In this document: piece by piece, positions 43,657-53,885 of the stretch
Layout: each line of letters begins with the position of its first letter
How positions within the stretch are numbered: the first letter of the stretch is position 1
NCBI RefSeq assembly: GCF_021602585.1
Contig: NZ_BQIP01000001.1
Coordinates: forward strand, 62,001 to 126,000
DNA length: 64,000 nt
Direction of reading: 5' to 3'
DNA from: Pseudomonas faucium
GTDB lineage: Bacteria > Pseudomonadota > Gammaproteobacteria > Pseudomonadales > Pseudomonadaceae
The notes under the pieces: model-generated
The model's database searches: none
What the model saw: the letters and a program-made list of their open reading frames with translations, nothing else
What the model was told of the DNA's origin: nothing
Program-made: the position numbers and the translations under genes

Positions 43657-44520
43657 CTATTGTTGTTTGCCCGCCGTATAGCCGACGAACTCGTTATGTA
43701 GAGCGGCAGTCGCTTCCAAGCGTTTTTCAACATCAGGCCCGAGTTTCTTGCAGACCTCGTTGACCATCAGGTGCACCCACGACAGCATCGCCGAGGTGGA
43801 TTCCCAGAACAGATTGAACTCGGTGGGGATGCGAAACACCTCGTCGGCGTTGGCATCGGCCCAGTCGCAGAAGGTGTCGGTCACCAGCGTGACCGGGATG
43901 CCTGCCTGGCGCGCCTTCTGGCACAGCATCAGGGCATGGCGGGAATAGCGGCGCGCCTCGAACACCACCAGGGCGCTGTTTTCCGGGCGGCCCAGCAGCA
44001 CTTCGCCGAAATGCCCGGCGCTGCCATCGACCACCTGCACGCCGTCGCGCAGGTAATGCAGCAGGTGCGCCATGCACTGGGCGACGCCGCGCTCGGTCTG
44101 AAACCCGGCGACGAACACCCGCGGCCGCTCGGCCAGGCGCTGGGCGGCGCGGTGCCAGGGCTCGCTGCGGCTGTATTCATGCACCCTCACCAGGGCGGCG
44201 ATTTCCAGCTCCAGGCTGCCGGCGCTGGCGCTGTCGTCGCGCTGCTGGCGGTATTCCTGCAGGCGGTCGCCGACCAGCCACGGGCCGTCACCCAGGTCGT
44301 TCTGCAGGTCTTGCTTGAGCGCCTTGAGATGGGCATAACCGAGAGAGCGGCAGAAGCGCCCGACACTGGACTCGCTGACGCCGAGCTTGGCGGCGATGCT
44401 GGCCGAGGTCTGGAAGGGCAGTTCGTGGAGGTTGGCGAGCATGTAGCTGGCGATCTTGCGGCCCGAGGCGGCGGCCCCTTGCAGGCTGTTTTCCAGGCGT
44501 TGCTTGATCGGTTGGTTCAT
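43657..44520 (-). CDS. RpiR/MurR family transcriptional regulator
   Basis: A 287-residue regulator with an N-terminal RpiR helix-turn-helix (FQTSASIAAKLGVSESSVGRF) and a C-terminal SIS sugar-isomerase-like domain (VFVAGFQTERGVAQC...). It lies between the divergent dpkA gene and the transporter genes it precedes on the same strand. Two inverted repeats at 44543-44564 and 44581-44594 are candidate binding sites. It is the likely local regulator of the D-lysine genes. RpiR proteins usually sense sugar phosphates, so the ligand here may be unusual. Confidence 0.87.
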   Translation of the reverse strand: MNQPIKQRLENSLQGAAASGRKIASYMLANLHELPFQTSASIAAKLGVSESSVGRFCRSLGYAHLKALKQDLQNDLGDGPWLVGDRLQEYRQQRDDSASAGSLELEIAALVRVHEYSRSEPWHRAAQRLAERPRVFVAGFQTERGVAQCMAHLLHYLRDGVQVVDGSAGHFGEVLLGRPENSALVVFEARRYSRHALMLCQKARQAGIPVTLVTDTFCDWADANADEVFRIPTEFNLFWESTSAMLSWVHLMVNEVCKKLGPDVEKRLEATAALHNEFVGYTAGKQQ

Positions 44521-44542
44521 GCTGCCACTCCAGAGGGGTGAA

Positions 44543-44564
44543 ACAGAAAATGGATGTTTTCTGT
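44543..44564. promoter_or_regulatory. Candidate RpiR operator ACAGAAAA-N6-TTTTCTGT
   Basis: A perfect 8-base inverted repeat lies 23 bases upstream of the regulator start and about 95 bases before dpkA. With the GACAG-ATAG-CTGTC repeat at 44581-44594 it makes two operator-like elements in one divergent promoter region. Confidence 0.5.
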
Positions 44565-44580
44565 CATAAAGTCAACATTT

Positions 44581-44594
44581 GACAGATAGCTGTC
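44581..44594. promoter_or_regulatory. Second inverted repeat GACAG-ATAG-CTGTC
   Basis: A 5-base inverted repeat with a 4-base spacer, sharing the ACAG/CTGT word with the repeat at 44543. The shared half-site suggests the same protein could bind both. Confidence 0.4.
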
Positions 44595-44659
44595 ACTTGC
44601 AGGAAAGTTTTTGTCGTTGCCAACGCTGTTGCCATTCCAATTCCAATAAGGAGCTTCAG

Positions 44660-45685
44660 ATGTCCGCACCTTCCAACAGCCCCATCGTGCGCGTGCCGTT
44701 CAGCCAATTGCAGGGGCTGCTGCAAGCGATTTTGCAGCGCCACGGCTGCAGCGAAAGCGTGGCCGGCGTGCTGGCCCACAACTGCACCAGCGCCCAGCGC
44801 GACGGTGCCCACAGCCATGGCGTGTTCCGCATTCCAGGCTACGTCTCGACCTTGGCCAGCGGCTGGGTGAACGGCCAGGCCTTGGCGCAGGTCACCGACG
44901 TGGCGCCGGCGTATGTGCGCGTCGATGCCGGCGGCGGCTTTGCCCAGCCAGCCTTGGCCGCCGCCCGTGGCCTGCTGGTGGAGAAGGCCCGCACCGCCGG
45001 CATTGCCGTGCTGGCGATCCACAATTCGCACCATTTCGCCGCGTTGTGGCCCGATGTCGAGCCATTCGCCGATGAAGGCCTGGTGGCCTTGAGCGTGGTC
45101 AACAGCATGACCTGCGTGGTGCCGCACGGGGCGCGCAAGCCGTTGTTCGGCACCAACCCGATCGCCTTCGCCGCGCCCTGCGCCGGGCATGACCCGATCG
45201 TCTTCGACATGGCCACCAGCGCCATGGCCCATGGCGACGTGCAGATTGCCGCGCGTGCCGGGCAGCAGCTGGCGCAAGGGATGGGCGTGGACGCCAGTGG
45301 CCAGCCGACCACCGACCCCAAGGCGATCCTCGAAGGGGGCGCGTTGCTGCCGTTCGGCGGGCACAAGGGCTCGGCGCTGTCGATGATGGTCGAGCTGCTG
45401 GCGGCGGCGCTGACCGGCGGGCATTTCTCCTGGGAGTTCGACTGGTCGGGGCATCCGGGGGCGAAGACGCCCTGGACCGGGCAGTTGATCATCGTCATCG
45501 ACCCGAGCAAGGCCGAAGGCGAGCGGTTTGCCTTGCGCAGCCGTGAGCTGGTCGAACAGATGCAGGCGGTGGGGTTGTCGCGGATGCCGGGTGAGCGGCG
45601 TTATCGGGAGCGGGAAATCGCCGAGCGCGAAGGGGTGGCGGTGACCGAGCGGGAGCTGCAGGAGCTTGAGGCGTTGGCAGGCTGA
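44660..45685 (+). CDS. dpkA: Delta1-piperideine-2-carboxylate reductase (Ldh family)
   Basis: A 341-residue NAD(P)H-dependent enzyme of the malate/lactate dehydrogenase 2 family. It has the DGAHSHGVFR segment near residues 48-57, an IHNSHHFAALWP block, and the FGTNPIAFAAP cofactor region. The P. putida enzyme DpkA reduces delta1-piperideine-2-carboxylate (from D-lysine) to L-pipecolate. AAGGAG lies 7 bases upstream of the ATG. It is divergent from the RpiR gene and followed by an aminotransferase gene, consistent with the D-lysine pathway. Confidence 0.85.
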   Translation: MSAPSNSPIVRVPFSQLQGLLQAILQRHGCSESVAGVLAHNCTSAQRDGAHSHGVFRIPGYVSTLASGWVNGQALAQVTDVAPAYVRVDAGGGFAQPALAAARGLLVEKARTAGIAVLAIHNSHHFAALWPDVEPFADEGLVALSVVNSMTCVVPHGARKPLFGTNPIAFAAPCAGHDPIVFDMATSAMAHGDVQIAARAGQQLAQGMGVDASGQPTTDPKAILEGGALLPFGGHKGSALSMMVELLAAALTGGHFSWEFDWSGHPGAKTPWTGQLIIVIDPSKAEGERFALRSRELVEQMQAVGLSRMPGERRYREREIAEREGVAVTERELQELEALAG

Positions 45686-45687
45686 AC

Positions 45688-45717
45688 CGGCCTCATCGCC
45701 GGCCAGCCGGCCCCCAT
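45688..45717. repeat. Degenerate REP element
   Basis: A single diverged copy (CCGGCCTCATCGCCGGCCAG followed by CCGGCCCCCA) lies directly after the dpkA stop. Confidence 0.55.
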
Positions 45718-45826
45718 GCAATCTTGCATAGACAACCTTGCACATTAGGTGATGTTCCTTGCCCGCGACTGCGGGTATCCTCAGGGCAGTCTTTCCGAAC
45801 TGTCCTGATCCAAGGAGCTGCACGCT

Positions 45827-47023
45827 GTGTTCAAACATGTCGATGCCTATGCCGGCGACCCGATCCTCTCGTTGATGGAAACCTTCAAGGCCGACCCGCG
45901 CGCCGACAAGGTCAACCTGAGTATCGGCCTGTACTACGATGAGGCCGGCGTGGTGCCGCAGCTGGCGGCGGTGGATGCGGTGGAAAAACGCATCGCTGGG
46001 GTAGATCACGAAGCCTCGCTGTACCTGCCGATGGAAGGCCTGGCCGCCTACCGCCAGGCGATCCAGGCGCTGCTGTTCGGTGCCGAGCACCCGGCGGTGA
46101 CCGGCAAGCGCGTGGCCACCGTGCAGACCGTCGGCGGCTCCGGCGCGCTGAAAGTCGGTGCCGACTTCCTCAAGCGCTACTTCCCGCAGTCCGAAGTCTG
46201 GGTCAGCAACCCGACCTGGGACAACCACCGCGCCATCTTCGAAGGTGCCGGGTTCAAGGTGAACACCTACCCGTACTTCGACCAGGCCACCCGCGGCGTC
46301 GACTTCGACGGCATGCTGGCCACCCTGCAGGGCCTGCCGGCCAACAGCGTCGTGCTGCTGCACCCGTGCTGCCACAACCCCACCGGCGCCGACCTCGAGC
46401 CGCAGCAGTGGCAGCAAGTGGTGGAAGTGGTCAAGGCACGCCAGCTGATCCCGTTCCTCGACATCGCCTACCAGGGCTTCGGTGAAGGCCTGGTCGAAGA
46501 TGCCTTCGCCATCCGCGAAATGGCCCGTGCCGGCGTACCGTGCCTGGTCAGCAACTCGTTCTCGAAGATCTTCTCGCTGTATGGCGAGCGCGTCGGCGGC
46601 CTGTCGGTGGTCTGCGACGACGAAGCCACCACCCAGAGCGTGCTCGGCCAGCTCAAGGCGACCGTGCGCCGCAACTACTCCAGCCCGCCCAACTTCGGCG
46701 CCCAGCTGGTGGCCGGGGTGCTGGGCGATGCCGCCTTGAACGCCCAGTGGGCGGCAGAGGTGGAGGTGATGCGCAAGCGTATCCTCGACATGCGCCAGGC
46801 GCTGGTCGATGCCCTGGCCGTGCTGCTGCCGGGCCAGGACTTCCAGTTCTTCCTGCGCCAGCGCGGCATGTTCAGCTACACCGGTTTCAGCGTCGAGCAG
46901 GTGCGCCGCCTGCGTGACGAGTTCGGCGTGTACCTGATCGACAGCGGCCGGGTGTGCATGTCGGGCCTGCGTCCGGCCAACCTGCAACGGGTTGCCGAGG
47001 CGTTTGCCGCCGTTCAGAGGTGA
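45827..47023 (+). CDS. amaC: Class I aromatic/D-lysine-type aminotransferase AmaC
   Basis: A 398-residue PLP-dependent enzyme of the aspartate/tyrosine aminotransferase fold. The PLP lysine is K247 in [16 protein letters not shown], and the HPCCHNPTG motif is at residues 179-187. In P. putida this gene next to dpkA is called amaC and is linked to D-lysine transamination; the sequence alone fits an aromatic amino acid aminotransferase (TyrB type). The start is a GTG at 45827 with AAGGAG 9 bases upstream. Confidence 0.83.
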   Translation: MFKHVDAYAGDPILSLMETFKADPRADKVNLSIGLYYDEAGVVPQLAAVDAVEKRIAGVDHEASLYLPMEGLAAYRQAIQALLFGAEHPAVTGKRVATVQTVGGSGALKVGADFLKRYFPQSEVWVSNPTWDNHRAIFEGAGFKVNTYPYFDQATRGVDFDGMLATLQGLPANSVVLLHPCCHNPTGADLEPQQWQQVVEVVKARQLIPFLDIAYQGFGEGLVEDAFAIREMARAGVPCLVSNSFSKIFSLYGERVGGLSVVCDDEATTQSVLGQLKATVRRNYSSPPNFGAQLVAGVLGDAALNAQWAAEVEVMRKRILDMRQALVDALAVLLPGQDFQFFLRQRGMFSYTGFSVEQVRRLRDEFGVYLIDSGRVCMSGLRPANLQRVAEAFAAVQR

Positions 47024-47031
47024 TGTGACGC

Positions 47032-47142
47032 AAGGGGCCGCTTGGCGGCCCAATCGCCGGCAAGCCGGCTCCCACAGGCGCCGCACCAAGGGCTGTTTGT
47101 GGGAGCCGGCTTGCCGGCGATTGGGGCGCGAAGCGGCCCCTT
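47032..47142. repeat. Inverted REP pair within a larger palindrome
   Basis: An inverted REP (47047-47076) and a forward REP (47098-47124) are enclosed by AAGGGGCCGCTTGGCG and CGCGAAGCGGCCCCTT, so the whole region can form one long hairpin just after amaC. The remaining bases to the permease gene at 47309 show no gene. Confidence 0.8.
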
Positions 47143-47308
47143 TGCTCATCCAGTTGTCATGACAAGTGCAACCGTCCCTCGGGTGGGGCTTTCCAAAGTG
47201 CAACCATCAGCGCACAATCGCGCCCTTCTTTATTCGGTTGAGTAGGGCGGAAGGTCTATTTCGCCATTCTCAGCCTGTTGCAGTCTTGCGAGTGGAGCTT
47301 CACCCGGA

Positions 47309-48589
47309 ATGAATGAGCAGGCCCCAAGCGTTGAACAACGCTTTGAAGAATCGACCCCGGCAACGCTGCAGAGCTGGTCGCGTCACGACACCACCTGGAT
47401 GCTTGGCCTGTTTGGCACCGCCATCGGCGCCGGCACGCTGTTTCTGCCGATCAACGCCGGGCTTGGCGGCTTCTGGCCGCTGCTGATCCTGGCCGCGCTG
47501 GCCTTCCCCATGACCTACTTCGCCCACCGTGGCCTGACCCGCTTCGTGCTCTCCGGGCGCAATGGCGGCGACATCACCGAAGTGGTCGAAGAGCATTTCG
47601 GCATCACTGCCGGTGCGCTGATCACCGTGCTGTACTTCTTCGCCATCTTCCCGATCCTGCTGATCTACAGCGTGGCCCTGACCAACACGGTCAGCAGCTT
47701 CATGGAGCACCAGCTGCACATGGCACCGCCACCGCGGGCGCTGCTGTCGTTCGTGCTGATCCTCGGCCTGCTGGCGATCGTGCGCTGCGGTGAGCAGGCC
47801 ACGGTCAAGGTCATGAGCCTGCTGGTCTACCCGTTCATCGTCGCCCTGGCGCTGCTGGGCCTGTACCTGGTGCCGCACTGGACTGGCGGCATCCTCGACA
47901 GCGCCAGCCAGGTGCCGTCGGGCTCGGCCTTCCTGCACACCGTTTGGCTGGCGATTCCGGTGATGGTGTTCTCGTTCAACCACTCGCCGATCATCTCGGC
48001 CTTCGCCGTCGACCAGAAACGCCGCTACGGCGAGCACGCCGACCAGCGCAGCGGGCAGATCCTGGCCCGTGCGCACCTGCTGATGGTGGCCATGGTGCTG
48101 TTCTTCGTGTTCAGCTGCGTGCTGACCCTGGACAGCGCCCAGCTGGCCGAGGCCAAGGCGCAGAACCTGTCGATCCTGTCCTACCTGGCCAACCACTTCA
48201 GCAACCCGACCATCGCCTTCGCCGCGCCGTTGATTGCCTTCGTCGCCATCGCCAAGTCGTTCCTGGGCCACTACATCGGCGCCAGCGAGGGCCTCAAGGG
48301 CATCATCGCCAAGACCGGCGCGCGCCCGGGGGCCAAGGCCCTGGACCGAGTGGTCGCGGCGCTGATGCTGGTGGTGTGCTGGATCGTCGCCACGCTCAAC
48401 CCGAGCATCCTCGGCATGATCGAATCGCTCGGCGGCCCGATCATCGCGGTGCTGCTGTTCCTGATGCCGATGTACGCCATCCGTCGCGTACCTTCGATGC
48501 GCAAGTACAGCGGCGCGCTGTCCAACGTGTTCGTCACGGTGGTCGGCCTGGTCGCGCTGACCTCGGTGGTGTACGGCCTGCTGGCCTGA
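47309..48589 (+). CDS. HAAAP-family (SdaC-like) amino acid permease
   Basis: A 426-residue carrier of the hydroxy/aromatic amino acid permease family with about eleven membrane segments. The N-terminal GLFGTAIGAGTLFLPINAG and internal SFNHSPIISAFAVDQKRRYG segments are typical of the SdaC/TdcC branch. It probably imports serine, threonine or an aromatic amino acid with protons. It follows the aminotransferase gene but a hairpin lies between them, so it is probably separate. Confidence 0.84.
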   Translation: MNEQAPSVEQRFEESTPATLQSWSRHDTTWMLGLFGTAIGAGTLFLPINAGLGGFWPLLILAALAFPMTYFAHRGLTRFVLSGRNGGDITEVVEEHFGITAGALITVLYFFAIFPILLIYSVALTNTVSSFMEHQLHMAPPPRALLSFVLILGLLAIVRCGEQATVKVMSLLVYPFIVALALLGLYLVPHWTGGILDSASQVPSGSAFLHTVWLAIPVMVFSFNHSPIISAFAVDQKRRYGEHADQRSGQILARAHLLMVAMVLFFVFSCVLTLDSAQLAEAKAQNLSILSYLANHFSNPTIAFAAPLIAFVAIAKSFLGHYIGASEGLKGIIAKTGARPGAKALDRVVAALMLVVCWIVATLNPSILGMIESLGGPIIAVLLFLMPMYAIRRVPSMRKYSGALSNVFVTVVGLVALTSVVYGLLA

Positions 48590-48608
48590 TACCTGCCCTG
48601 ATGCAAGC

Positions 48609-48646
48609 AATGCCCGGTTGGCTTGTCGCCACCTGGGCATTTTTTT
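48609..48646 (+). terminator. Rho-independent terminator after the HAAAP permease gene
   Basis: AATGCCCGGTTGG (48609-48621) pairs with CCACCTGGGCATT (48629-48641) and is followed by a run of seven T residues. Confidence 0.8.
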
Positions 48647-48667
48647 GTCCACAATAATTGTCTGGCA

Positions 48668-48682
48668 ATAGAACAATTTTAT
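48668..48682. promoter_or_regulatory. Possible OxyR-like half-site pair upstream of tpx
   Basis: ATAG-N7-TTAT (48668-48682) resembles the OxyR ATAG-N7-CTAT element with one mismatch, about 76 bases before the thiol peroxidase start. An ACAAT-A-ATTGT palindrome (48651-48661) lies just before it. Control of tpx by peroxide stress would be expected, but the site is weak. Confidence 0.3.
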
Positions 48683-48757
48683 CGCCCCCCATAGGCACCC
48701 GGCCGCCTTCATGCTTAACTCAGGGTCTTTTTCAAACCCCGCATAAGGATTTCGTCC

Positions 48758-49258
48758 ATGGCTCAAGTGACTCTCAAAGGCAACCCGGTGCAAGTCAAAG
48801 GCAACCTGCCGCAGGCCGGTGCCCAGGCGCCTGCTTTCTCGCTGGTAGGTGAGGGCCTTGCCGACAAGTCGCTCAAGGACTTCGCTGGCAAGCGCAAGGT
48901 GCTGAACATCTTCCCAAGCGTCGACACCCCAACCTGCGCCACCTCGGTTCGCAAGTTCAACGCCCAGGCCAATGACGTGGCCAACACCGTGGTGCTGTGC
49001 ATCTCCGCCGACCTGCCGTTCGCCCAGGCCCGCTTCTGCGGCGCCGAAGGCCTGGACAACGTCAAGAACCTGTCGACCCTGCGCGGTCGCGAGTTCCTCG
49101 AAACCTACGGCGTGGCCATCGCCGACGGCCCGCTGGCTGGCCTGGCTGCCCGCGCGGTAGTGGTGCTGGACGAGAATGATAAAGTGCTGCACAGCGAGCT
49201 GGTTGGCGAAATCGCCGACGAGCCTAACTACGAAGCAGCGCTGGCTGTTCTGAAATAA
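48758..49258 (+). CDS. tpx: Thiol peroxidase Tpx
   Basis: A 166-residue atypical 2-Cys peroxiredoxin. The peroxidatic cysteine is C60 (TPTCATS) and the resolving cysteine is C94 (RFCGAEG), the same spacing as in the E. coli enzyme. It reduces hydrogen peroxide and alkyl hydroperoxides with thioredoxin. AAGGA precedes the ATG. It is a single-gene unit ended by a clear terminator. Confidence 0.95.
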   Translation: MAQVTLKGNPVQVKGNLPQAGAQAPAFSLVGEGLADKSLKDFAGKRKVLNIFPSVDTPTCATSVRKFNAQANDVANTVVLCISADLPFAQARFCGAEGLDNVKNLSTLRGREFLETYGVAIADGPLAGLAARAVVVLDENDKVLHSELVGEIADEPNYEAALAVLK

Positions 49259-49326
49259 GGATTGCCCAGGGGGGCGGTTCTGGCGACGGAACTCTCCAGG
49301 CCTTCCTCTCTCCAAGCAACGCCCTG

Positions 49327-49357
49327 AAACGGCCCGGAATACTTTCCGGGCCGTTTT
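49327..49357 (+). terminator. Rho-independent terminator after tpx
   Basis: AAACGGCCCGGAA pairs with TTCCGGGCCGTTT across a TACT loop and is followed by T residues (CGTTTTCATTT). Confidence 0.88.
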
Positions 49358-49488
49358 CATTTAAAGTTCAGCGTCTTGGCAACGTCAGGCAAAGGTAAAC
49401 CTCTGGTAAAGGCCCTTTGCTAAAACGATGCCAGTGCTTATCGTTCACCCTCCCCAAGCCGTCATCTCGAACAAGGTTCGTTCAACCC

Positions 49489-50790
49489 ATGCAAGCTTCT
49501 GTCTCCCGATCCCCCCGTCGCTGGCTCGTCGGCCTGCTGATCCTGCTGCTGGTGGCCCTGCTGGCCTGGTGGCTGTGGCCTGCAACGCCTGCCCATAAAG
49601 AGGCGGTGGGCGGGCGCCCGAGCAAAGGCATGGGCATGGGCGGGCGCCCAGGCTTCGGTGGCTCCACCGACCCTGTGCCGGTGCGTGTCGACCCGGTGCG
49701 GGTGGGCGACTTCCCGCTTTATTACAAGGCCCTAGGCACGGTCACCGCGCTCAACACGGTCAACGTGCGCAGCCGCGTTGCCGGCGAGCTGGTCAAGATC
49801 CACTTCAAGGAAGGCCAGCAGGTCAAGGCGGGCGACCTGCTCGCAGAGATCGACCCACGCCCCTACCGCATCGCCCTGCAGCAGGCCGAAGGCACCCTGG
49901 CGCAGAACCAGGCCCAGCTGAAGAACGCCCAGGTCGACCTGGCGCGCTATAAAGGCCTGTTCGCCGAAGACAGCATCGCCAAGCAGACCCTCGACACCGC
50001 CGAGGCCCAAGTGGCGCAGTTCCTGGGGCTGGTCAAGACCAACCAGGCCCAGGTCAACGACGCCAAGCTCAACCTCGACTTCACCCAGATCCGCTCGCCG
50101 ATCAATGGCCGCGTGGGCCTGCGCCAGCTCGACCTGGGCAACCTGGTGGCGGCCAACGACGCCACCGCCCTGGTGGTGATCACCCAGACCGAGCCGATCA
50201 GCGTGGCCTTCACCTTGCCGGAAACCGAGCTGAGCACCGTGCTCGAGCGCTACCGCAGCGGCGCCAGCCTGCCGGTCGAGGCGTGGGACCGCAGCGACAA
50301 TAAAATGCAGGCCACAGGCGTGCTTGGCAGCATCGACAACCAGATCGACACCACCACCGGCACCCTGAAATTCAAGGGCCGCTTCGAGAACAAGGACCTG
50401 GCGCTGTTCCCCAACCAGTTCGTCAACGTGCGCTTGCTGGCCGACACCCTCAAGCAGGTGGTGCTGGCCCCGGCGGCGGCGATCCAGTTTGGCAATGACG
50501 GCACCTTTGCCTATGTGGTCAATGACCAGAACACGGTCAACATACGCAAGCTCAAGGTCGGCGCCAGCGACGGCCAGAACAGCGTGATCGTCGAAGGCCT
50601 CAAGGCCGGCGAGCGCCTGGTGCTCGAAGGCACCGACCGCCTGCGCGAAGGCACCAAGGTGGAAGTGGTCGAAGACAGCTCGCAAGTGCCGACCACCCCC
50701 GGCCAGCACCTGCAAGGCCAGGACGCCAAAGGCTCGGCCCAGGCCGATGAAGCCCAACCCGGCAAAGCAGCAGGCAAGGCGGGCGCATGA
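49489..50790 (+). CDS. mdtA: RND efflux periplasmic adaptor MdtA/MuxA
   Basis: A 433-residue membrane fusion protein. It has an N-terminal anchor ([19 protein letters not shown]), a glycine-rich linker, the lipoyl half-motifs ([20 protein letters not shown] and [19 protein letters not shown]), a helical hairpin between them, and a C-terminal barrel. It links the two RND pumps encoded next to the outer-membrane channel. The gene overlaps mdtB by 4 bases. The layout equals MuxABC-OpmB of P. aeruginosa and MdtABC of E. coli. Confidence 0.9.
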   Translation: MQASVSRSPRRWLVGLLILLLVALLAWWLWPATPAHKEAVGGRPSKGMGMGGRPGFGGSTDPVPVRVDPVRVGDFPLYYKALGTVTALNTVNVRSRVAGELVKIHFKEGQQVKAGDLLAEIDPRPYRIALQQAEGTLAQNQAQLKNAQVDLARYKGLFAEDSIAKQTLDTAEAQVAQFLGLVKTNQAQVNDAKLNLDFTQIRSPINGRVGLRQLDLGNLVAANDATALVVITQTEPISVAFTLPETELSTVLERYRSGASLPVEAWDRSDNKMQATGVLGSIDNQIDTTTGTLKFKGRFENKDLALFPNQFVNVRLLADTLKQVVLAPAAAIQFGNDGTFAYVVNDQNTVNIRKLKVGASDGQNSVIVEGLKAGERLVLEGTDRLREGTKVEVVEDSSQVPTTPGQHLQGQDAKGSAQADEAQPGKAAGKAGA

Positions 50791-53700
50791 ACCTGTCGCG
50801 CCTGTTCATCCTTCGCCCGGTCGCCACCACGCTGAGCATGCTGGCCATCGTCCTGGCCGGCCTGATCGCCTACAAGCTGCTGCCGGTCGCCGCGCTGCCC
50901 CAGGTCGACTACCCGACCATCCGCGTCATGACCCTGTACCCCGGCGCCAGCCCCCAGGTGATGACCAGTGCCGTCACCGCGCCGCTGGAGCGCCAGTTCG
51001 GCCAGATGCCCGGCCTGACCCAGATGGCCTCGACCAGCTCCGGCGGCGCCTCGGTGCTGACCCTGCGCTTCAGCCTGGACATGAACATGGACGTGGCCGA
51101 GCAACAGGTGCAGGCCGCGATCAACGCCGCCAGCAACCTTTTGCCCAGCGACCTGCCGGCACCGCCGGTGTACAACAAGGTCAACCCGGCCGACACGCCG
51201 GTGCTGACCCTGGCGATTTCCAGCAAGACCATGCCGCTGCCCAAGCTCAACGACCTGGTCGATACCCGCGTTGCGCAGAAGCTCGCGCAGATCAGCGGGG
51301 TGGGCATGGTCAGCATCGCCGGTGGCCAACGCCAGGCGGTGCGGGTCAAGGTCAACGTCGATGCGCTGGCCGCCAACGGCCTGAACCTGGATGACGTGCG
51401 CACCCTGATCGGTGCCTCCAACGTCAACCAGCCCAAGGGCAACTTCGACGGCCCGACCCGGGTGTCGATGCTCGACGCCAACGACCAGCTGCGCTCCCCC
51501 GAGGAGTACGCCAACCTGATCCTGGCCTACAACAACGGCGCGCCGCTGCGCCTGAAGGACGTTGCCGAAATCGTCGATGGCGCCGAGAACGAGCGCCTGG
51601 CCGCCTGGGCCAACCAGAACCAGGCGGTGTTGCTGAACATCCAGCGCCAGCCGGGGGCCAACGTCATCGAGGTGGTCGACCGCATCAAGGAACTGCTGCC
51701 CTCGATCACCGACAACCTGCCGGCCGGCCTCGATGTCTCGGTGCTCACCGACCGCACCCAGACCATCCGCGCCGCGGTCAAGGACGTGCAGCATGAACTG
51801 CTGATCGCCATCGTCCTGGTGGTGATGGTCACCTTCGTGTTCCTGCGCCGTTTCAGCGCCACGCTGATTCCCTCGATCGCCGTGCCGTTGTCGCTGATCG
51901 GCACCTTCGGGGTGATGTACCTGGCCGGTTTCTCGATCAACAACCTGACGCTGATGGCCCTGACCATCGCCACCGGTTTCGTGGTCGACGATGCCATCGT
52001 CATGCTGGAGAACATCTCCCGCCACATCGAAGAAGGCGAGACGCCGCTGCAGGCAGCGCTCAAGGGCGCCCGGCAGATCGGCTTCACCCTGATCTCGCTG
52101 ACCTTCTCGCTGATCGCGGTGCTGATTCCGCTGCTGTTCATGGCCGATGTGGTCGGCCGGCTGTTCCGCGAGTTCGCCATCACCCTGGCGGTGGCGATCC
52201 TGATTTCCCTGGTGGTGTCGCTGACCCTGACGCCGATGATGTGCGCGCGCCTGCTCAAGCGCGAGCCCAAGGAAGAAGAGCAGGGCCGCTTCTACCGCGC
52301 CAGCGGCGCCTGGATCGACTGGCTGATCGAGCATTACGGCCGTGGCCTGCAGTGGGTGCTCAGGCACCAGCCGCTGACCCTGCTGGTGGCCGTGGCCAGC
52401 CTGGGGCTGACCGTGGTGCTCTACCTGGCGGTGCCCAAGGGCTTCTTCCCGGCCCAGGACACGGGCGTGATCCAGGGCATTTCCGAGGCGCCGCAGTCCA
52501 CCTCGTTCGCCGCCATGAGCGAACGCCAGCAGGCCCTGAGCAAGGTCATCCTGCAGGACCCGGCGGTGCAGAGCCTGTCGTCCTACATTGGTGTCGACGG
52601 CGACAACGCCACGCTCAACAGTGGCCGCCTGCTGATCAACCTCAAGCCCCACGGCGAGCGTGACGTGACCGCGGCCGAGGTCATCGGCCGCCTGCAGCCG
52701 CAACTGGACAAGCTGGTCGGCATCCGCCTGTTCATGCAGCCGGTGCAGGACCTGAGCATCGAAGACCGGGTCAGCCGTACCCAGTACCAGTTCAGCCTGT
52801 CCTCGCCCGACGCCGACCTGCTCGCGCAATGGAGCGGCAAGCTGGTGGAAGCCCTGCAGCAACGCCCGGAACTGCAGGACGTTGCCAGTGACCTGCAGGA
52901 CAAGGGCCTGCAGGTGTACCTGGTGATCGACCGCGACATGGCCAGCCGCCTGGGCATCAACGTGGCACAGATCACCAACGCCCTGTACGACGCGTTCGGC
53001 CAGCGGCAGATTTCCACCATCTACACCCAGGCCAGCCAGTACCGGGTGGTGCTGCAGGCACGCGACGCGGCCACCATCGGCCCGCAGGCGCTGGAGTCGA
53101 TCCACGTCAAGTCGGCCGACGGCGGCCAGGTGCGCCTGTCGGCGCTGGCGCGCATCGAGCAGCGCCAGGCCCAGCTGGCCATTTCGCACATCGGCCAGTT
53201 CCCGGCGGTGATGATGTCGTTCAACCTGGCCCATGGCGCGTCCCTGGGCGAGGCGGTCCAGGTGATCGAGCAGGTGCAGCAGGACATCGGCATGCCGATC
53301 GGCGTGCAGACCAAGTTCCAGGGCGCCGCCGAGGCGTTCCAGGCGTCGCTGTCGAGCACCTTGCTGCTGATCCTGGCGGCCGTGGTGACCATGTACATCG
53401 TGCTCGGCGTGCTCTACGAGAGCTACATCCACCCGGTGACCATCCTCTCGACCCTGCCATCGGCGGCGGTCGGCGCCTTGCTCGCGCTGATCATCAGCGG
53501 CAACGACCTGGGCATGATCGCCATCATCGGCATCATCCTGCTGATCGGCATCGTCAAGAAGAACGCGATCATGATGATCGACTTCGCCCTCGAGGCCGAG
53601 CGCCACCAGGGCATGAGCCCGCAGGATGCCATCTACCAGGCCGCGCTGCTGCGCTTCCGGCCGATCCTGATGACCACCCTGGCCGCGCTGTTCGGCGCGG

Positions 53701-53885
53701 TACCGCTGATGCTCGCCACCGGCTCCGGCGCCGAGCTGCGCCAGCCGCTGGGCCTGGTGATGGTCGGCGGGTTGCTGGTGAGCCAGGTGCTGACCCTGTT
53801 CACCACCCCGGTCATCTACCTGTACTTCGACCGCCTGGCACGCCGCTGGCGCCCGGCCACCGATACCCAGCAGGCCCAGGCATGA
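50787..53885 (+). CDS. mdtB: RND efflux pump subunit MdtB/MuxB
   Basis: A 1032-residue inner-membrane RND pump with twelve segments and two large periplasmic loops. The proton-relay aspartate pair is in [20 protein letters not shown] of the fourth segment, and the family's final region [16 protein letters not shown] is present. MdtB and MdtC form a mixed trimer in which both are needed for export of bile salts, novobiocin and similar drugs in E. coli. It overlaps mdtA and mdtC by 4 bases each. Confidence 0.92.
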   Translation: MNLSRLFILRPVATTLSMLAIVLAGLIAYKLLPVAALPQVDYPTIRVMTLYPGASPQVMTSAVTAPLERQFGQMPGLTQMASTSSGGASVLTLRFSLDMNMDVAEQQVQAAINAASNLLPSDLPAPPVYNKVNPADTPVLTLAISSKTMPLPKLNDLVDTRVAQKLAQISGVGMVSIAGGQRQAVRVKVNVDALAANGLNLDDVRTLIGASNVNQPKGNFDGPTRVSMLDANDQLRSPEEYANLILAYNNGAPLRLKDVAEIVDGAENERLAAWANQNQAVLLNIQRQPGANVIEVVDRIKELLPSITDNLPAGLDVSVLTDRTQTIRAAVKDVQHELLIAIVLVVMVTFVFLRRFSATLIPSIAVPLSLIGTFGVMYLAGFSINNLTLMALTIATGFVVDDAIVMLENISRHIEEGETPLQAALKGARQIGFTLISLTFSLIAVLIPLLFMADVVGRLFREFAITLAVAILISLVVSLTLTPMMCARLLKREPKEEEQGRFYRASGAWIDWLIEHYGRGLQWVLRHQPLTLLVAVASLGLTVVLYLAVPKGFFPAQDTGVIQGISEAPQSTSFAAMSERQQALSKVILQDPAVQSLSSYIGVDGDNATLNSGRLLINLKPHGERDVTAAEVIGRLQPQLDKLVGIRLFMQPVQDLSIEDRVSRTQYQFSLSSPDADLLAQWSGKLVEALQQRPELQDVASDLQDKGLQVYLVIDRDMASRLGINVAQITNALYDAFGQRQISTIYTQASQYRVVLQARDAATIGPQALESIHVKSADGGQVRLSALARIEQRQAQLAISHIGQFPAVMMSFNLAHGASLGEAVQVIEQVQQDIGMPIGVQTKFQGAAEAFQASLSSTLLLILAAVVTMYIVLGVLYESYIHPVTILSTLPSAAVGALLALIISGNDLGMIAIIGIILLIGIVKKNAIMMIDFALEAERHQGMSPQDAIYQAALLRFRPILMTTLAALFGAVPLMLATGSGAELRQPLGLVMVGGLLVSQVLTLFTTPVIYLYFDRLARRWRPATDTQQAQA

